Assembly: GCA_052435735.1 (NCBI GenBank)
Contig: JBQVNB010000008.1
Location: 103,606-167,605, forward strand
DNA length: 64,000 bases
From: Aliihoeflea sp052435735
GTDB taxonomy: Bacteria > Pseudomonadota > Alphaproteobacteria > Rhizobiales > Rhizobiaceae
Direction of reading: 5' to 3'
A model generated the notes under the pieces. That model was not told the DNA's origin and searched no databases. It saw only the letters and a program-made list of their open reading frames with translations. Below, in pieces: positions 56,363 through 64,000 of this stretch (positions are counted from its first letter, which is position 1; each line of letters starts with the position of its first letter). Position numbers and translations under genes: made by a program.

Positions 56363-57777
56363 GCGATCCCGTCATTGCCCTGGTGATGCTCGGGCTGTTC
56401 ATCTTCGTCATCATGCTGGGCTTTCCGATTGCCTTCACCTTGATGGCGCTGGCGATCGGCTTCGGCTACTACGCCTATTTCGACGCCGGCCGCATGTGGG
56501 CGCCGTACAACCGGATGCTCGATCAGGACGTGTCGTCCTTCGATCTGTGGCAGTCCTGGATCGGCGGCTTCTTCAACAACCGCATCTTCGATCTCTTCGT
56601 CAACCAGACCTATTCGGTCATGGCCAACGACGTCCTGACCGCGATCCCGCTGTTCCTGTTCATGGGCTACATCGTCGAACGCGCCAACATCGTCGACCGC
56701 CTGTTCGAGACGCTGAGCATCGCCACCCGCCGCGTGCCGGGTTCGATGGCGGTCGCCGCGCTCATCACCTGCGCGCTCTTCGCCACCGCCACCGGCATCG
56801 TCGGCGCCGTCGTCACGCTGATGGGCCTGCTCGCCTTCCCGGCCATGATGAAGGCGCGCTACGACACCAGCTTCGCCTCGGGCGTCATCTGCGCCGGCGG
56901 CACGCTCGGCATCCTGATCCCGCCCTCGATCATGCTGATCGTCTACGCGGCGGCGTCGGGCACCTCGATCGTGCGGCTCTATGCCGGCGCGCTCGTTCCC
57001 GGCTTCCTGCTGGCGGGCATGTATCTCGTCTACATCATCATCCGCGCGGTCATGCAGCCGAGCCTTGCGCCAAAGCCCGTCGAACCGGCGGAGCCGATCC
57101 CGCTCGGGCGGCTCATGTGGATGATGCTGACCTCGTTCTTCCCGCTCGCCGTTCTCATCATGTCGGTGCTGGGCGCGATCCTGTTCGGCCTCGCAACGCC
57201 GTCCGAGGCCGCGGCCATCGGCGCTCTGGGCGGTCTCGTCCTGGCGATCGCCTACCGCGCGCTGACGTGGCGAAGACTGCGGGAATCGGTCTATCTGAGC
57301 GTGCGCACGACGGCGATGGTCTGCTGGCTGTTCGTCGGCTCCTGGGTCTTCGCCTCCGTGTTCTCCTATCTCGGCGGCGAGCATGTCGTGCGCGACTTCG
57401 TGGTCGGCATGGACCTGACCCCGTTCCAGTTCCTGATCCTGGCCCAGTTCATCATCTTCCTTCTGGGCTGGCCGCTCGAATGGTCGGAGATCATCATCAT
57501 CTTCGTGCCGATCTTCCTGCCCTTGCTGGTGATCTTCGAGATCGATCCCCTGTTCTTCGGCATCCTGATCGCGCTCAACCTGCAGACGTCGTTCCTGACA
57601 CCGCCGATGGCGATGTCGGCCTACTATCTCAAGGGCATCGCCCCGCCGGAGGTCCGCCTGACGCAGATCTTCGCCGGATCGCTGCCCTATGTGGGCATGG
57701 TCTTCATCACCATGGCGCTGCTCTACATCTTCCCGCAGCTCGTCTACGGCCTGCCCCAGGCGATCTACGGAAGATAG
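56359..57777 (+). CDS. TRAP transporter large permease (DctM)
   Basis: A 472-residue transport subunit with about 12-14 hydrophobic segments. The conserved DctM stretch GILIPPSIMLIVYA is visible, as is the TPSEAAAIGALGG motif. It drives Na+-coupled uptake of substrate delivered by the receptor. It overlaps DctQ and is followed by a small membrane gene 14 bp downstream. Confidence 0.93.
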   Translation: MSDPVIALVMLGLFIFVIMLGFPIAFTLMALAIGFGYYAYFDAGRMWAPYNRMLDQDVSSFDLWQSWIGGFFNNRIFDLFVNQTYSVMANDVLTAIPLFLFMGYIVERANIVDRLFETLSIATRRVPGSMAVAALITCALFATATGIVGAVVTLMGLLAFPAMMKARYDTSFASGVICAGGTLGILIPPSIMLIVYAAASGTSIVRLYAGALVPGFLLAGMYLVYIIIRAVMQPSLAPKPVEPAEPIPLGRLMWMMLTSFFPLAVLIMSVLGAILFGLATPSEAAAIGALGGLVLAIAYRALTWRRLRESVYLSVRTTAMVCWLFVGSWVFASVFSYLGGEHVVRDFVVGMDLTPFQFLILAQFIIFLLGWPLEWSEIIIIFVPIFLPLLVIFEIDPLFFGILIALNLQTSFLTPPMAMSAYYLKGIAPPEVRLTQIFAGSLPYVGMVFITMALLYIFPQLVYGLPQAIYGR

Positions 57778-57791
57778 GAAAGGACGCTTCG

Positions 57792-57986
57792 ATGCTTGCC
57801 AACAGACTGGCTCCGCCGCTCGCCCTGATCGGGTTCGTCGCCTTCTTCGCGGTCATCTTGTGGAAGGTGCCGCGGCTCGACCTCGGCATGGTCATCGCGA
57901 TCGGCATCGCTGCCGTGCTCTACGATCTCTACGAGACGGCCCGCCGAGGGGTCCGCTCGAAGCGGGCACGCATGCACGACCTGTAG
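57792..57986 (+). CDS. small membrane protein at the end of the TRAP operon
   Basis: A 64-residue protein with two hydrophobic segments (about 8-25 and 31-45) and a basic C-terminus RRGVRSKRARMH. It starts 14 bp after DctM and is followed by a hairpin, so it belongs to the TRAP operon. I recognise no named family; a role in transporter assembly is only a guess. Confidence 0.65.
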   Translation: MLANRLAPPLALIGFVAFFAVILWKVPRLDLGMVIAIGIAAVLYDLYETARRGVRSKRARMHDL

Positions 57987-57996
57987 GACACGGCCC

Positions 57997-58019
57997 GGGC
58001 CGGACGCCTTGTCCGGCCC
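57997..58019 (+). terminator. weak terminator-like hairpin after the TRAP operon
   Basis: Nine-bp stem (57997-58005 with 58011-58019), GC-rich, with loop GCCTT. There is no long T-run after it, so termination may be incomplete or Rho-dependent. It precedes argG by about 74 bp. Confidence 0.55.
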
Positions 58020-58092
58020 GCCATTCCTGCTAAAAGGGCGACCGGACGGGCTTTGGCGCCCGAAACGGAATTCATCGCAGGCAGGTTCCCGA

Positions 58093-59316
<1,224 letters not shown>

Positions 59317-59336
59317 GCCCCGAATTACGATCCATA

Positions 59337-59364
59337 AAAAAGGGCCCCTCGCGGGGCCCTTTTT
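59337..59364. terminator. bidirectional terminator (argG / MltB gene)
   Basis: Twelve-bp stem (59337-59348 and 59353-59364) with loop TCGC; the outer five pairs are A/T, so a T-run follows in both directions. It is placed between convergent argG (stop 59316) and the transglycosylase gene (59383). Confidence 0.88.
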
Positions 59365-59382
59365 CTTGTCCGGATCTCCGTC

Positions 59383-60198
59383 TCAGTTCGCGTCGATCTG
59401 GCGTCCGAGCACGGCGATCGCCTGCTGGTAGACGCTGGCGGCGTTCCAGCCCTGGATCGCCGCGAAGTTCGGCTCGCCCGGCTGGTAGCCGGCGCCGGCG
59501 CGCCAGCCATGGCCGCGCAGGAAGTTGGCGGTCGAGGCGAGCGCATCGGCGCGGCTGTTGATCAGGTCGATGCGCCCGTCGCCATCGCCGTCGACGCCGT
59601 AGCGCACGACGTTTGCCGGCAGGAACTGCGTCTGGCCGATTTCGCCATGCGCCGCGCCCTTGGCCGCCGGGTTGAGGTTGCCCTGGTCGACGAGCTGCAG
59701 CGCACCGATCAGGTGGCCGGAAAAGAATTCCGAACGCCGGCAGTCATAGGCAAGCGTGGCGACGGCGGACAGGATGTTCTCGTTGCCGAGGAAGCCGCCG
59801 AAGCCGGTTTCCATGCCCCAGATCGCCATCAGCGGGCCGGCCGGCACGCCATAGACGCGCTCGATGCGGGCGAGAAGATCGGCGTTCTGGCGCTTGAGCT
59901 GCGTGCCGCGCGAGACGATGGCGTTGCCGCCGCGCCGCTCGAGGAACTGGTCGAGCGTCAGGGTGAAGCCGCCACCCTGCTTGCGATCGGCCGCGATGGT
60001 GCGCGTCGCGTAGCTGGTGCCCTGGAGGGCCGAGACGCCGCGCTGCCCGATGCCGTTCGATGCCGCGCGCTGTGCGAACTGGCCCTTCCAGGCCTCGAAG
60101 CCCGCGCCGTCATTGCCGCATTGCTGCGCCTGGGCGAGCGACACGCTCGCTGCCAGTGCCACGACTGCGCCCAGCAAAATCTTTCCCCGTCCTGCCAT
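59383..60198 (-). CDS. MltB-type lytic murein transglycosylase
   Basis: A 271-residue exported enzyme of the GH103/MltB type: signal peptide to about residue 25 (AQA), the catalytic Glu E130 in IWGMETGFGG and the later blocks ALQLVDQGNLNP and GEIGQTQFLPANVV. It cleaves the glycan with formation of anhydro-muropeptides. It is short and lacks a peptidoglycan-binding C-terminal domain, which many MltB-family proteins carry. ATG 60198 is used. Confidence 0.9.
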   Translation of the reverse strand: MAGRGKILLGAVVALAASVSLAQAQQCGNDGAGFEAWKGQFAQRAASNGIGQRGVSALQGTSYATRTIAADRKQGGGFTLTLDQFLERRGGNAIVSRGTQLKRQNADLLARIERVYGVPAGPLMAIWGMETGFGGFLGNENILSAVATLAYDCRRSEFFSGHLIGALQLVDQGNLNPAAKGAAHGEIGQTQFLPANVVRYGVDGDGDGRIDLINSRADALASTANFLRGHGWRAGAGYQPGEPNFAAIQGWNAASVYQQAIAVLGRQIDAN

Positions 60199-60438
60199 CC
60201 GTCTGCCTTTCGAAATGCCTGAGATGAAGTGTGGCCCCTGCGGGCGCGTGGACGCAAAAGCGTCGGCCTGCCGATCACTCTTGCATACGCTTCTTACCCG
60301 CACGTTATCCCGTCGTGGTTGTCCGATCATGTTGACCGAATTGTGATCCGCCCGCAAACAAGCATCGCGCCGCGGAACCAGGGGGCTTTCACGCCGTTGT
60401 TACCGCGAAGGTGACACCCCCCTGCGGAGAACACGAAC

Positions 60439-61113
60439 ATGAAGAACATCCTGACCTCGTCGGCGGCCATCGCCGTCGTGCTGCTGGCCTCGTCGACGGC
60501 CTTTGCACAGACCGCCGTGACTGCCACGACTGACCTCAACGTGCGCGCCGGCCCCGGCCCGCAATACCCGATCGTCGGCTCGATCGCCGCCAGCGGCGAA
60601 GCGACGCTCGCCGGCTGCCTCGAAAATTCCAAGTGGTGCCAGGTTTCGGCCGCCGGTGCGGAAGGCTGGGCCTATTCCGACTATCTGATCGCCGACAATG
60701 CCGGCGCGCAGATCGTCGTCACCGAGCGTCCGGCCGAGATGATCCCGGTCGCGACCTATGAGGAAAGCACCGCCACCGGTGCAGGCGCGATTTCCGGCGC
60801 CGCCACTGGCGCGATCGCCGGCGCACTCGTCGCAGGCCCCATCGGCGCAGCCGTCGGAACCGTTGCAGGCGCCGCGACCGGCGGCCTGACCGAAGGCGTT
60901 CTGACCGACCCGGACCCGCAGCTCCGCACCTATGTCATGGAGAACGAAGTCGAGCCGGTCTATCTCGACGGCGAAGTCGTCGTCGGTGCCGGCGTACCGG
61001 ATACGGTCGAGATCCGCGAAATCCCGGACTACGACTACCGCTACGCCTACATCAACGGCCAGCCGGTCGTCATCGAGCCGGAATCGCGCCGGATCGTCTA
61101 CATCGTCCGCTAA
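60439..61113 (+). CDS. secreted SH3-like protein with glycine zipper (DUF1236)
   Basis: A 224-residue exported protein. Signal peptide to about residue 24 (AFA-Q); SH3-like segment VTATTDLNVRAGPGPQYPIVGSI with two Cys; glycine-rich zipper GAGAISGAATGAIAGALVAGPIGAAVG near residues 114-144; and a C-terminal domain resembling DUF1236 (VIEPESRRIVYIVR). It probably sits in the periplasm or outer envelope; function unknown. GGAG lies at 60424 and a terminator follows. Confidence 0.82.
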   Translation: MKNILTSSAAIAVVLLASSTAFAQTAVTATTDLNVRAGPGPQYPIVGSIAASGEATLAGCLENSKWCQVSAAGAEGWAYSDYLIADNAGAQIVVTERPAEMIPVATYEESTATGAGAISGAATGAIAGALVAGPIGAAVGTVAGAATGGLTEGVLTDPDPQLRTYVMENEVEPVYLDGEVVVGAGVPDTVEIREIPDYDYRYAYINGQPVVIEPESRRIVYIVR

Positions 61114-61135
61114 GCCCGGACATTTCGCAGGAAGA

Positions 61136-61166
61136 GCCGTCGGCCGCGTGCCGGCGGCTTTTCTTT
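61136..61166 (+). terminator. terminator of the DUF1236 gene
   Basis: Nine-bp stem with one G.U pair (61136-61144 and 61150-61158), loop CGCGT, followed by TTTTCTTTT. It lies 22 bp after the stop. Confidence 0.85.
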
Positions 61167-61247
61167 TGCGCCGCGTGCCGATCGCCGGAACGGCTGCGAT
61201 TGTCGCGAGTTTCCCGGTTTCGACGCCCTCTCCCGGATGATCCTCCC

Positions 61248-62327
61248 ATGAAGCTCTTTTCTTGCCCGCAATGTTCGAGCCGTCTCTATTTCGAGAACGG
61301 CATGTGCCTCGCCTGCGGCACGGCCGTCCTCTACGACCCGATGCAGGAGAATTTCGTCGTGACGGGACAGGGCGGGTTCACCTGCACGAACGCCCTTCCG
61401 GCCGCCTGCAACTGGGTCGCCGAAATCGAGGGCGGCTTTTGCCGTGCCTGCTCCTTGAACCAGACCATCCCCGACCTGTCGATCCAGGGCAATCCGGAGC
61501 GCTGGGCGCATACGGAGGCGGCCAAGAAGCGCGCCGTCTACCAACTCCTCCATTTCGGTCTCGACGCCTTTCCCAAGGCGAACCCCGGTGACGAGGTGGG
61601 CCTCGCCTTCGACTTCCTGGCGGACCCGATCGGCGCGGGACCGGGAGGCGAACGCGTCCTGACCGGCCACGACAACGGCCTCATCACGCTCAACGTCGCC
61701 GAAGCCGACAGCCCCGAGCGCGAGAAGATGCGCGTCGCGATGGGCGAGGCCTATCGCACGCTGCTCGGCCATTTCCGCCACGAACTCGGCCACTATTACT
61801 GGGATCGCCTGATCCGCGACGACGGGCAATGGCTCGACCGTTTCCGCGCGCTCTTCGGCGACGACACCGAGGATTACATGCAGGCGCTGCAGCGTCATTA
61901 CGAGGCGGGCCCGCAGCCCGGCTGGGAGCAGAACTACATCTCGCACTATGCCGCGAGCCATGCCTGGGAGGACTGGGCCGAGACCTGGGCGCACTATCTC
62001 CACATCTACGACACGCTGGAAATGACCGCCGCCCTCAACATGCCACTCGGCCGTCTCGACACCGCGGTCGAGCACGATCTCCCGCCGAACGAAGGCGAAT
62101 TCGCCGATCAGCCCGTCGCAGCCCATGCCGCCGACCCCGAGCCGCCGGCCGATTTCGACGAGCTCCTGACCCGCTGGCTGATCCTCTGCGAGGCATCCAA
62201 CCAGATCAACCGCTGCATGGGCCTGCCGGATCTCTACCCGTTCGTGATTTCCGAACCGGTCGCCGAGAAGCTTCGTTTCGTCCATGAGTTGATGGCGGAG
62301 ACGCGCGGACGTTCGGGGCCTCATTGA
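61248..62327 (+). CDS. zinc-ribbon metallopeptidase-like protein (DUF2248 / putative zinc-binding peptidase)
   Basis: A 359-residue protein with an N-terminal zinc-ribbon (CPQC at C6-C9 and CLAC at C20-C23) and a putative gluzincin-like active site HELGH (178-182). A third ligand Glu is likely in WAETWAHYLH. This family has no proven substrate. It is cytosolic by the absence of a signal peptide. ATG 61248 is used; an in-frame codon at 61200 has no family basis. It precedes a family D repeat. Confidence 0.85.
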   Translation: MKLFSCPQCSSRLYFENGMCLACGTAVLYDPMQENFVVTGQGGFTCTNALPAACNWVAEIEGGFCRACSLNQTIPDLSIQGNPERWAHTEAAKKRAVYQLLHFGLDAFPKANPGDEVGLAFDFLADPIGAGPGGERVLTGHDNGLITLNVAEADSPEREKMRVAMGEAYRTLLGHFRHELGHYYWDRLIRDDGQWLDRFRALFGDDTEDYMQALQRHYEAGPQPGWEQNYISHYAASHAWEDWAETWAHYLHIYDTLEMTAALNMPLGRLDTAVEHDLPPNEGEFADQPVAAHAADPEPPADFDELLTRWLILCEASNQINRCMGLPDLYPFVISEPVAEKLRFVHELMAETRGRSGPH

Positions 62328-62329
62328 AC

Positions 62330-62444
62330 GGGGAGTAGGGGAGTAGGGGAGTATTTGGGCGTGCGAGTGCGAGCGCAAGCCGCTCGCTTTGTTCGCCAGG
62401 CCCTTTTCTTAACCTACTCCCCTATTCCCCTACTCCCACTCCCC
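62330..62444. repeat. paired inverted repeat, family D copy 2
   Basis: Left arm 62330-62353 is three units of GGGGAGTA; right arm about 62413-62444 carries the inverted pyrimidine version (TACTCCCC-like units, three to four). The 59-bp centre contains its own short inverted pair GCGAG...CTCGC. It lies between the metallopeptidase gene and asd, both on the plus strand. Confidence 0.75.
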
Positions 62445-62507
62445 TCCGTCTGCCGATTGACTCCGCCACAGAACCGCGTAAAACCCCTGCCGAACGGGAA
62501 TTTCGCA

Positions 62508-62633
62508 ATGCGCGGCCTCATACTGGCATTCATGGCCTCTTCGCTCGCCGCCTTCGGGCACGACGAGACGCGCGCGCGCCTTCGTTCGACTCCGGCCACC
62601 AAGCTCTTCAAAACCACCACCAAAACCGTCTGA
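62508..62633 (+). CDS. possible small secreted peptide
   Basis: A 41-residue frame with a hydrophobic start MRGLILAFMASSLAAFG resembling a signal peptide, then a basic tail with repeated Lys/Thr. It follows the family D repeat and precedes asd. No Shine-Dalgarno of note is seen and length is short, so it may be chance. No family is recognised. Confidence 0.2.
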   Translation: MRGLILAFMASSLAAFGHDETRARLRSTPATKLFKTTTKTV

Positions 62634-62648
62634 TCCACTGGCCTTTCC

Positions 62649-62731
62649 GATCTCTCCCCGGTCTGGCCAGGGAGAAGGTCCGCTTCATGGCCGGCGGACG
62701 GTCTCACGGTCGAAGCGCGGAGAGATCGAGG
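62649..62731 (+). promoter_or_regulatory. possible structured leader of asd
   Basis: GATCTCTCC (62649-62657) pairs perfectly with GGAGAGATC (62719-62727), and the second arm touches the asd Shine-Dalgarno GAGG (62728-62731). An inner helix GTCCGC/GCGGAC (62678-62683 with 62694-62699) is also possible. Folding would place the ribosome site next to a stem, which could tune translation. Confidence 0.35.
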
Positions 62732-62740
62732 ATCAACGAT

Positions 62741-63775
62741 ATGGGTTTCAAGATCGCAGTCGTAGGCGCCACCGGCAATGTCGGGCGCGAAATGCTGAAC
62801 ATTCTGGAAGAGCGCGGCTTTCCGGCCGACGAGGTCGTGGCGCTCGCCTCGCGCCGCAGCCAGGGCACGGAAGTCTCCTATGGGGACCGCACCTTGAAGG
62901 TGCGCGACCTTGCGCAGTACGACTTTTCCGACACCGACATCTGCCTGATGTCGGCCGGCGGCAACGTGTCGAAGGAATGGTCGCCGAAGATCGGCCGCCA
63001 GGGCTGCGTCGTCATCGATAACTCGTCCGCCTTCCGCTACGACCAGGACGTGCCGCTGATCGTGCCCGAAGTGAACCCGGACGCAATCGACGCCTTCACG
63101 AAGAAGAACATCATCGCCAATCCGAACTGCTCGACCGCGCAGCTCGTCGTGGCCATGAAGCCGTTGCACGACAAGGCGACGATCAAGCGCATCGTTGTTT
63201 CGACCTACCAGTCTGTCTCCGGCGCCGGCAAGGAAGGCATGGACGAGCTCTTCACCCAGACCCGCGCCGTCTTCGTCGCCGATCCGGTAGAGGCCAAGAA
63301 GTTCACGAAGCGCATCGCCTTCAACGTCATCCCCCACATCGACGTCTTCATGGATGATGGCTCCACCAAGGAAGAGTGGAAGGTGATGGCCGAGACCAAG
63401 AAGATGCTCGACCCGACGATCAAGGTCACCTGCACCGCCGTGCGCGTGCCGGTCTTCATCGGCCATTCCGAAGCGGTCAACATCGAGTTCGAGAACCCGA
63501 TCACCGCCGACGAAGCGCGCGAAATCCTGCGCGACGCCCCCGGTTGCCTCGTCATCGACAAGCGCGAGGACGGCGGCTACGTCACCCCGCTCGATTCGGC
63601 CGGCGAGGATGCGACCTATATCAGCCGTATCCGCGAGGACCAGACCATCGAAAACGGCCTCAACATGTGGGTCGTCTCCGACAATCTGCGCAAGGGTGCC
63701 GCGCTGAATGCGGTCCAGATCGCCGAACTGCTGGTCGCGCGCGGGTTGATCCAGCCGAAGAAGCAGGCGGCCTGA
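62741..63775 (+). CDS. asd: aspartate-semialdehyde dehydrogenase
   Basis: NADPH-dependent enzyme converting aspartyl-4-phosphate to the semialdehyde, feeding lysine, methionine and threonine synthesis and peptidoglycan. 344 residues; GATGNVG (9-15) binds the nucleotide, and the catalytic Cys is C130 in NPNCSTAQ. The start is ATG 62741, after GAGG; the in-frame codon at 62687 lies in the leader. It is not next to the usual partners, which is common in rhizobia, and is followed by a terminator. Confidence 0.97.
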   Translation: MGFKIAVVGATGNVGREMLNILEERGFPADEVVALASRRSQGTEVSYGDRTLKVRDLAQYDFSDTDICLMSAGGNVSKEWSPKIGRQGCVVIDNSSAFRYDQDVPLIVPEVNPDAIDAFTKKNIIANPNCSTAQLVVAMKPLHDKATIKRIVVSTYQSVSGAGKEGMDELFTQTRAVFVADPVEAKKFTKRIAFNVIPHIDVFMDDGSTKEEWKVMAETKKMLDPTIKVTCTAVRVPVFIGHSEAVNIEFENPITADEAREILRDAPGCLVIDKREDGGYVTPLDSAGEDATYISRIREDQTIENGLNMWVVSDNLRKGAALNAVQIAELLVARGLIQPKKQAA

Positions 63776-63795
63776 TCGAACTGGAAATTGAACGC

Positions 63796-63824
63796 AAAAG
63801 GCCGGGTTCACGCCCGGCCTTTTT
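63796..63824 (+). terminator. terminator of asd
   Basis: An 11-bp stem (63796-63806 with 63813-63823) with a 6-base loop is followed by TTTTTG on the plus strand. It begins 21 bp after the asd stop. Confidence 0.88.
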
Positions 63825-63847
63825 GTTTGCGGTTTCCACGAAGGGCG

Positions 63848-63880
63848 ACCCCCACCCTTTATCCCTCCCCACAAGGGGGA
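63848..63880. repeat. lone arm of family A repeat
   Basis: This 33-bp segment matches the left arm of the family A copies at 13074 and 27936 (from the ACCCCCAC end to the CACAAGGG core). No inverted partner is present in the following 120 bp, so it is either a broken copy or its partner lies beyond the window. Confidence 0.75.
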
Positions 63881-64000
63881 TCGTTGCAAAATCGGTGTAG
63901 CGAGCATTTTGATGCTGCACGAAGGCGTTTGTCTGCGGTTTTCGCAGCTTGGCCCGACCCGGTTGGCCTGTGGCCCGGGGCGCGGCGCCCTGCTTTTGGC
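63881..64000. other. right window edge, no gene seen
   Basis: The last 120 bp show no convincing coding frame, RNA gene or second repeat arm. The GC-rich end contains only short chance palindromes. Confidence 0.4.

Noticed and set aside
63881..64000. Possible tRNA or second repeat arm at the right edge
   Set aside because: No cloverleaf pairing, no T-loop or anticodon motif, and no inverted partner of the family A arm.

Overview
This window is a stretch of high-GC chromosome from an alphaproteobacterium, most likely a Hyphomicrobiales (Rhizobiales) member near Mesorhizobium/Phyllobacteriaceae. The basis is the mdh-sucCDA-sucB...lpdA block, an acnA gene divergent from ccmA, a three-gene sulfolipid operon (sqdB-sqdD-sqdC), an Omp19-like lipoprotein, an IalB-family protein, DUF2794, DUF1223 and DUF1236 proteins, and the codon bias. 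It looks like core chromosome. I found no phage genes, transposases, CRISPR array, rRNA or tRNA. All assignments come from reading the sequence; no database search was run.

Layout: 1-9144 holds housekeeping genes: an ABC-F ATPase cut by the window edge, thiamine pyrophosphokinase, a vWA protein, an acetyltransferase, inorganic pyrophosphatase, nicotinamidase, a tightly overlapping M20 amidohydrolase / small membrane protein / pyridoxal kinase / DUF429 cluster, and a beta-carbonic anhydrase. 9151-13027 holds a MarR-MFS efflux operon with a dyad operator and a divergent M3 peptidase. 13248-23525 (minus strand) is the TCA block: mdh, sucC, sucD, sucA, sucB, a VOC protein, an SDR and lpdA. 23720-31592 carries zapE, an Omp19-like lipoprotein, a Tat-exported metallo-hydrolase, then dapF-mtaB-ftsY-ispZ. 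31603-35354 holds a PPOX flavoprotein and sqdBDC. 35355-43031 has the cytochrome c maturation genes in two pieces, ccmG-ccmD-ccmC on the minus strand and ccmA-ccmB on the plus strand, separated by DUF2794, DUF1223 and acnA. This arrangement can be explained by a single inversion. 43035-54373 holds an acetyltransferase, a Bax-inhibitor-like protein, a YbbAP-like ABC exporter divergent from a TesA-like esterase, thpR, a pterin dehydratase, an ECF sigma factor, an IalB protein, rlmN and a LysE exporter. 54525-57986 is a TRAP transporter operon with a fourth small membrane gene. 58093-63775 holds argG, an MltB-type transglycosylase, a DUF1236 protein, a zinc metallopeptidase and asd.

The most distinctive non-coding signal is a set of four families (A-D here) of paired inverted repeats about 90-145 bp long. 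Seven complete copies and one lone arm occur. Six of the seven complete copies sit between co-directional genes, several inside apparent operons (sqdB|sqdD, ccmA|ccmB, sucD|sucA, dapF|mtaB), rather than at convergent gene ends. Two copies of family B have arms of the same length (47 bp), and families A and C share the same terminal bases, so they look like miniature mobile or REP-like elements that also make strong RNA hairpins. Other points worth checking are a possible structured RNA between the esterase gene and thpR, a possible structured asd leader, a candidate ybhL-type leader before the Bax-inhibitor gene, paired dyads upstream of mdh, and an ECF sigma factor of RpoE/ECF11 type with no adjacent anti-sigma gene. 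I saw no obvious novel defence or biosynthetic system.
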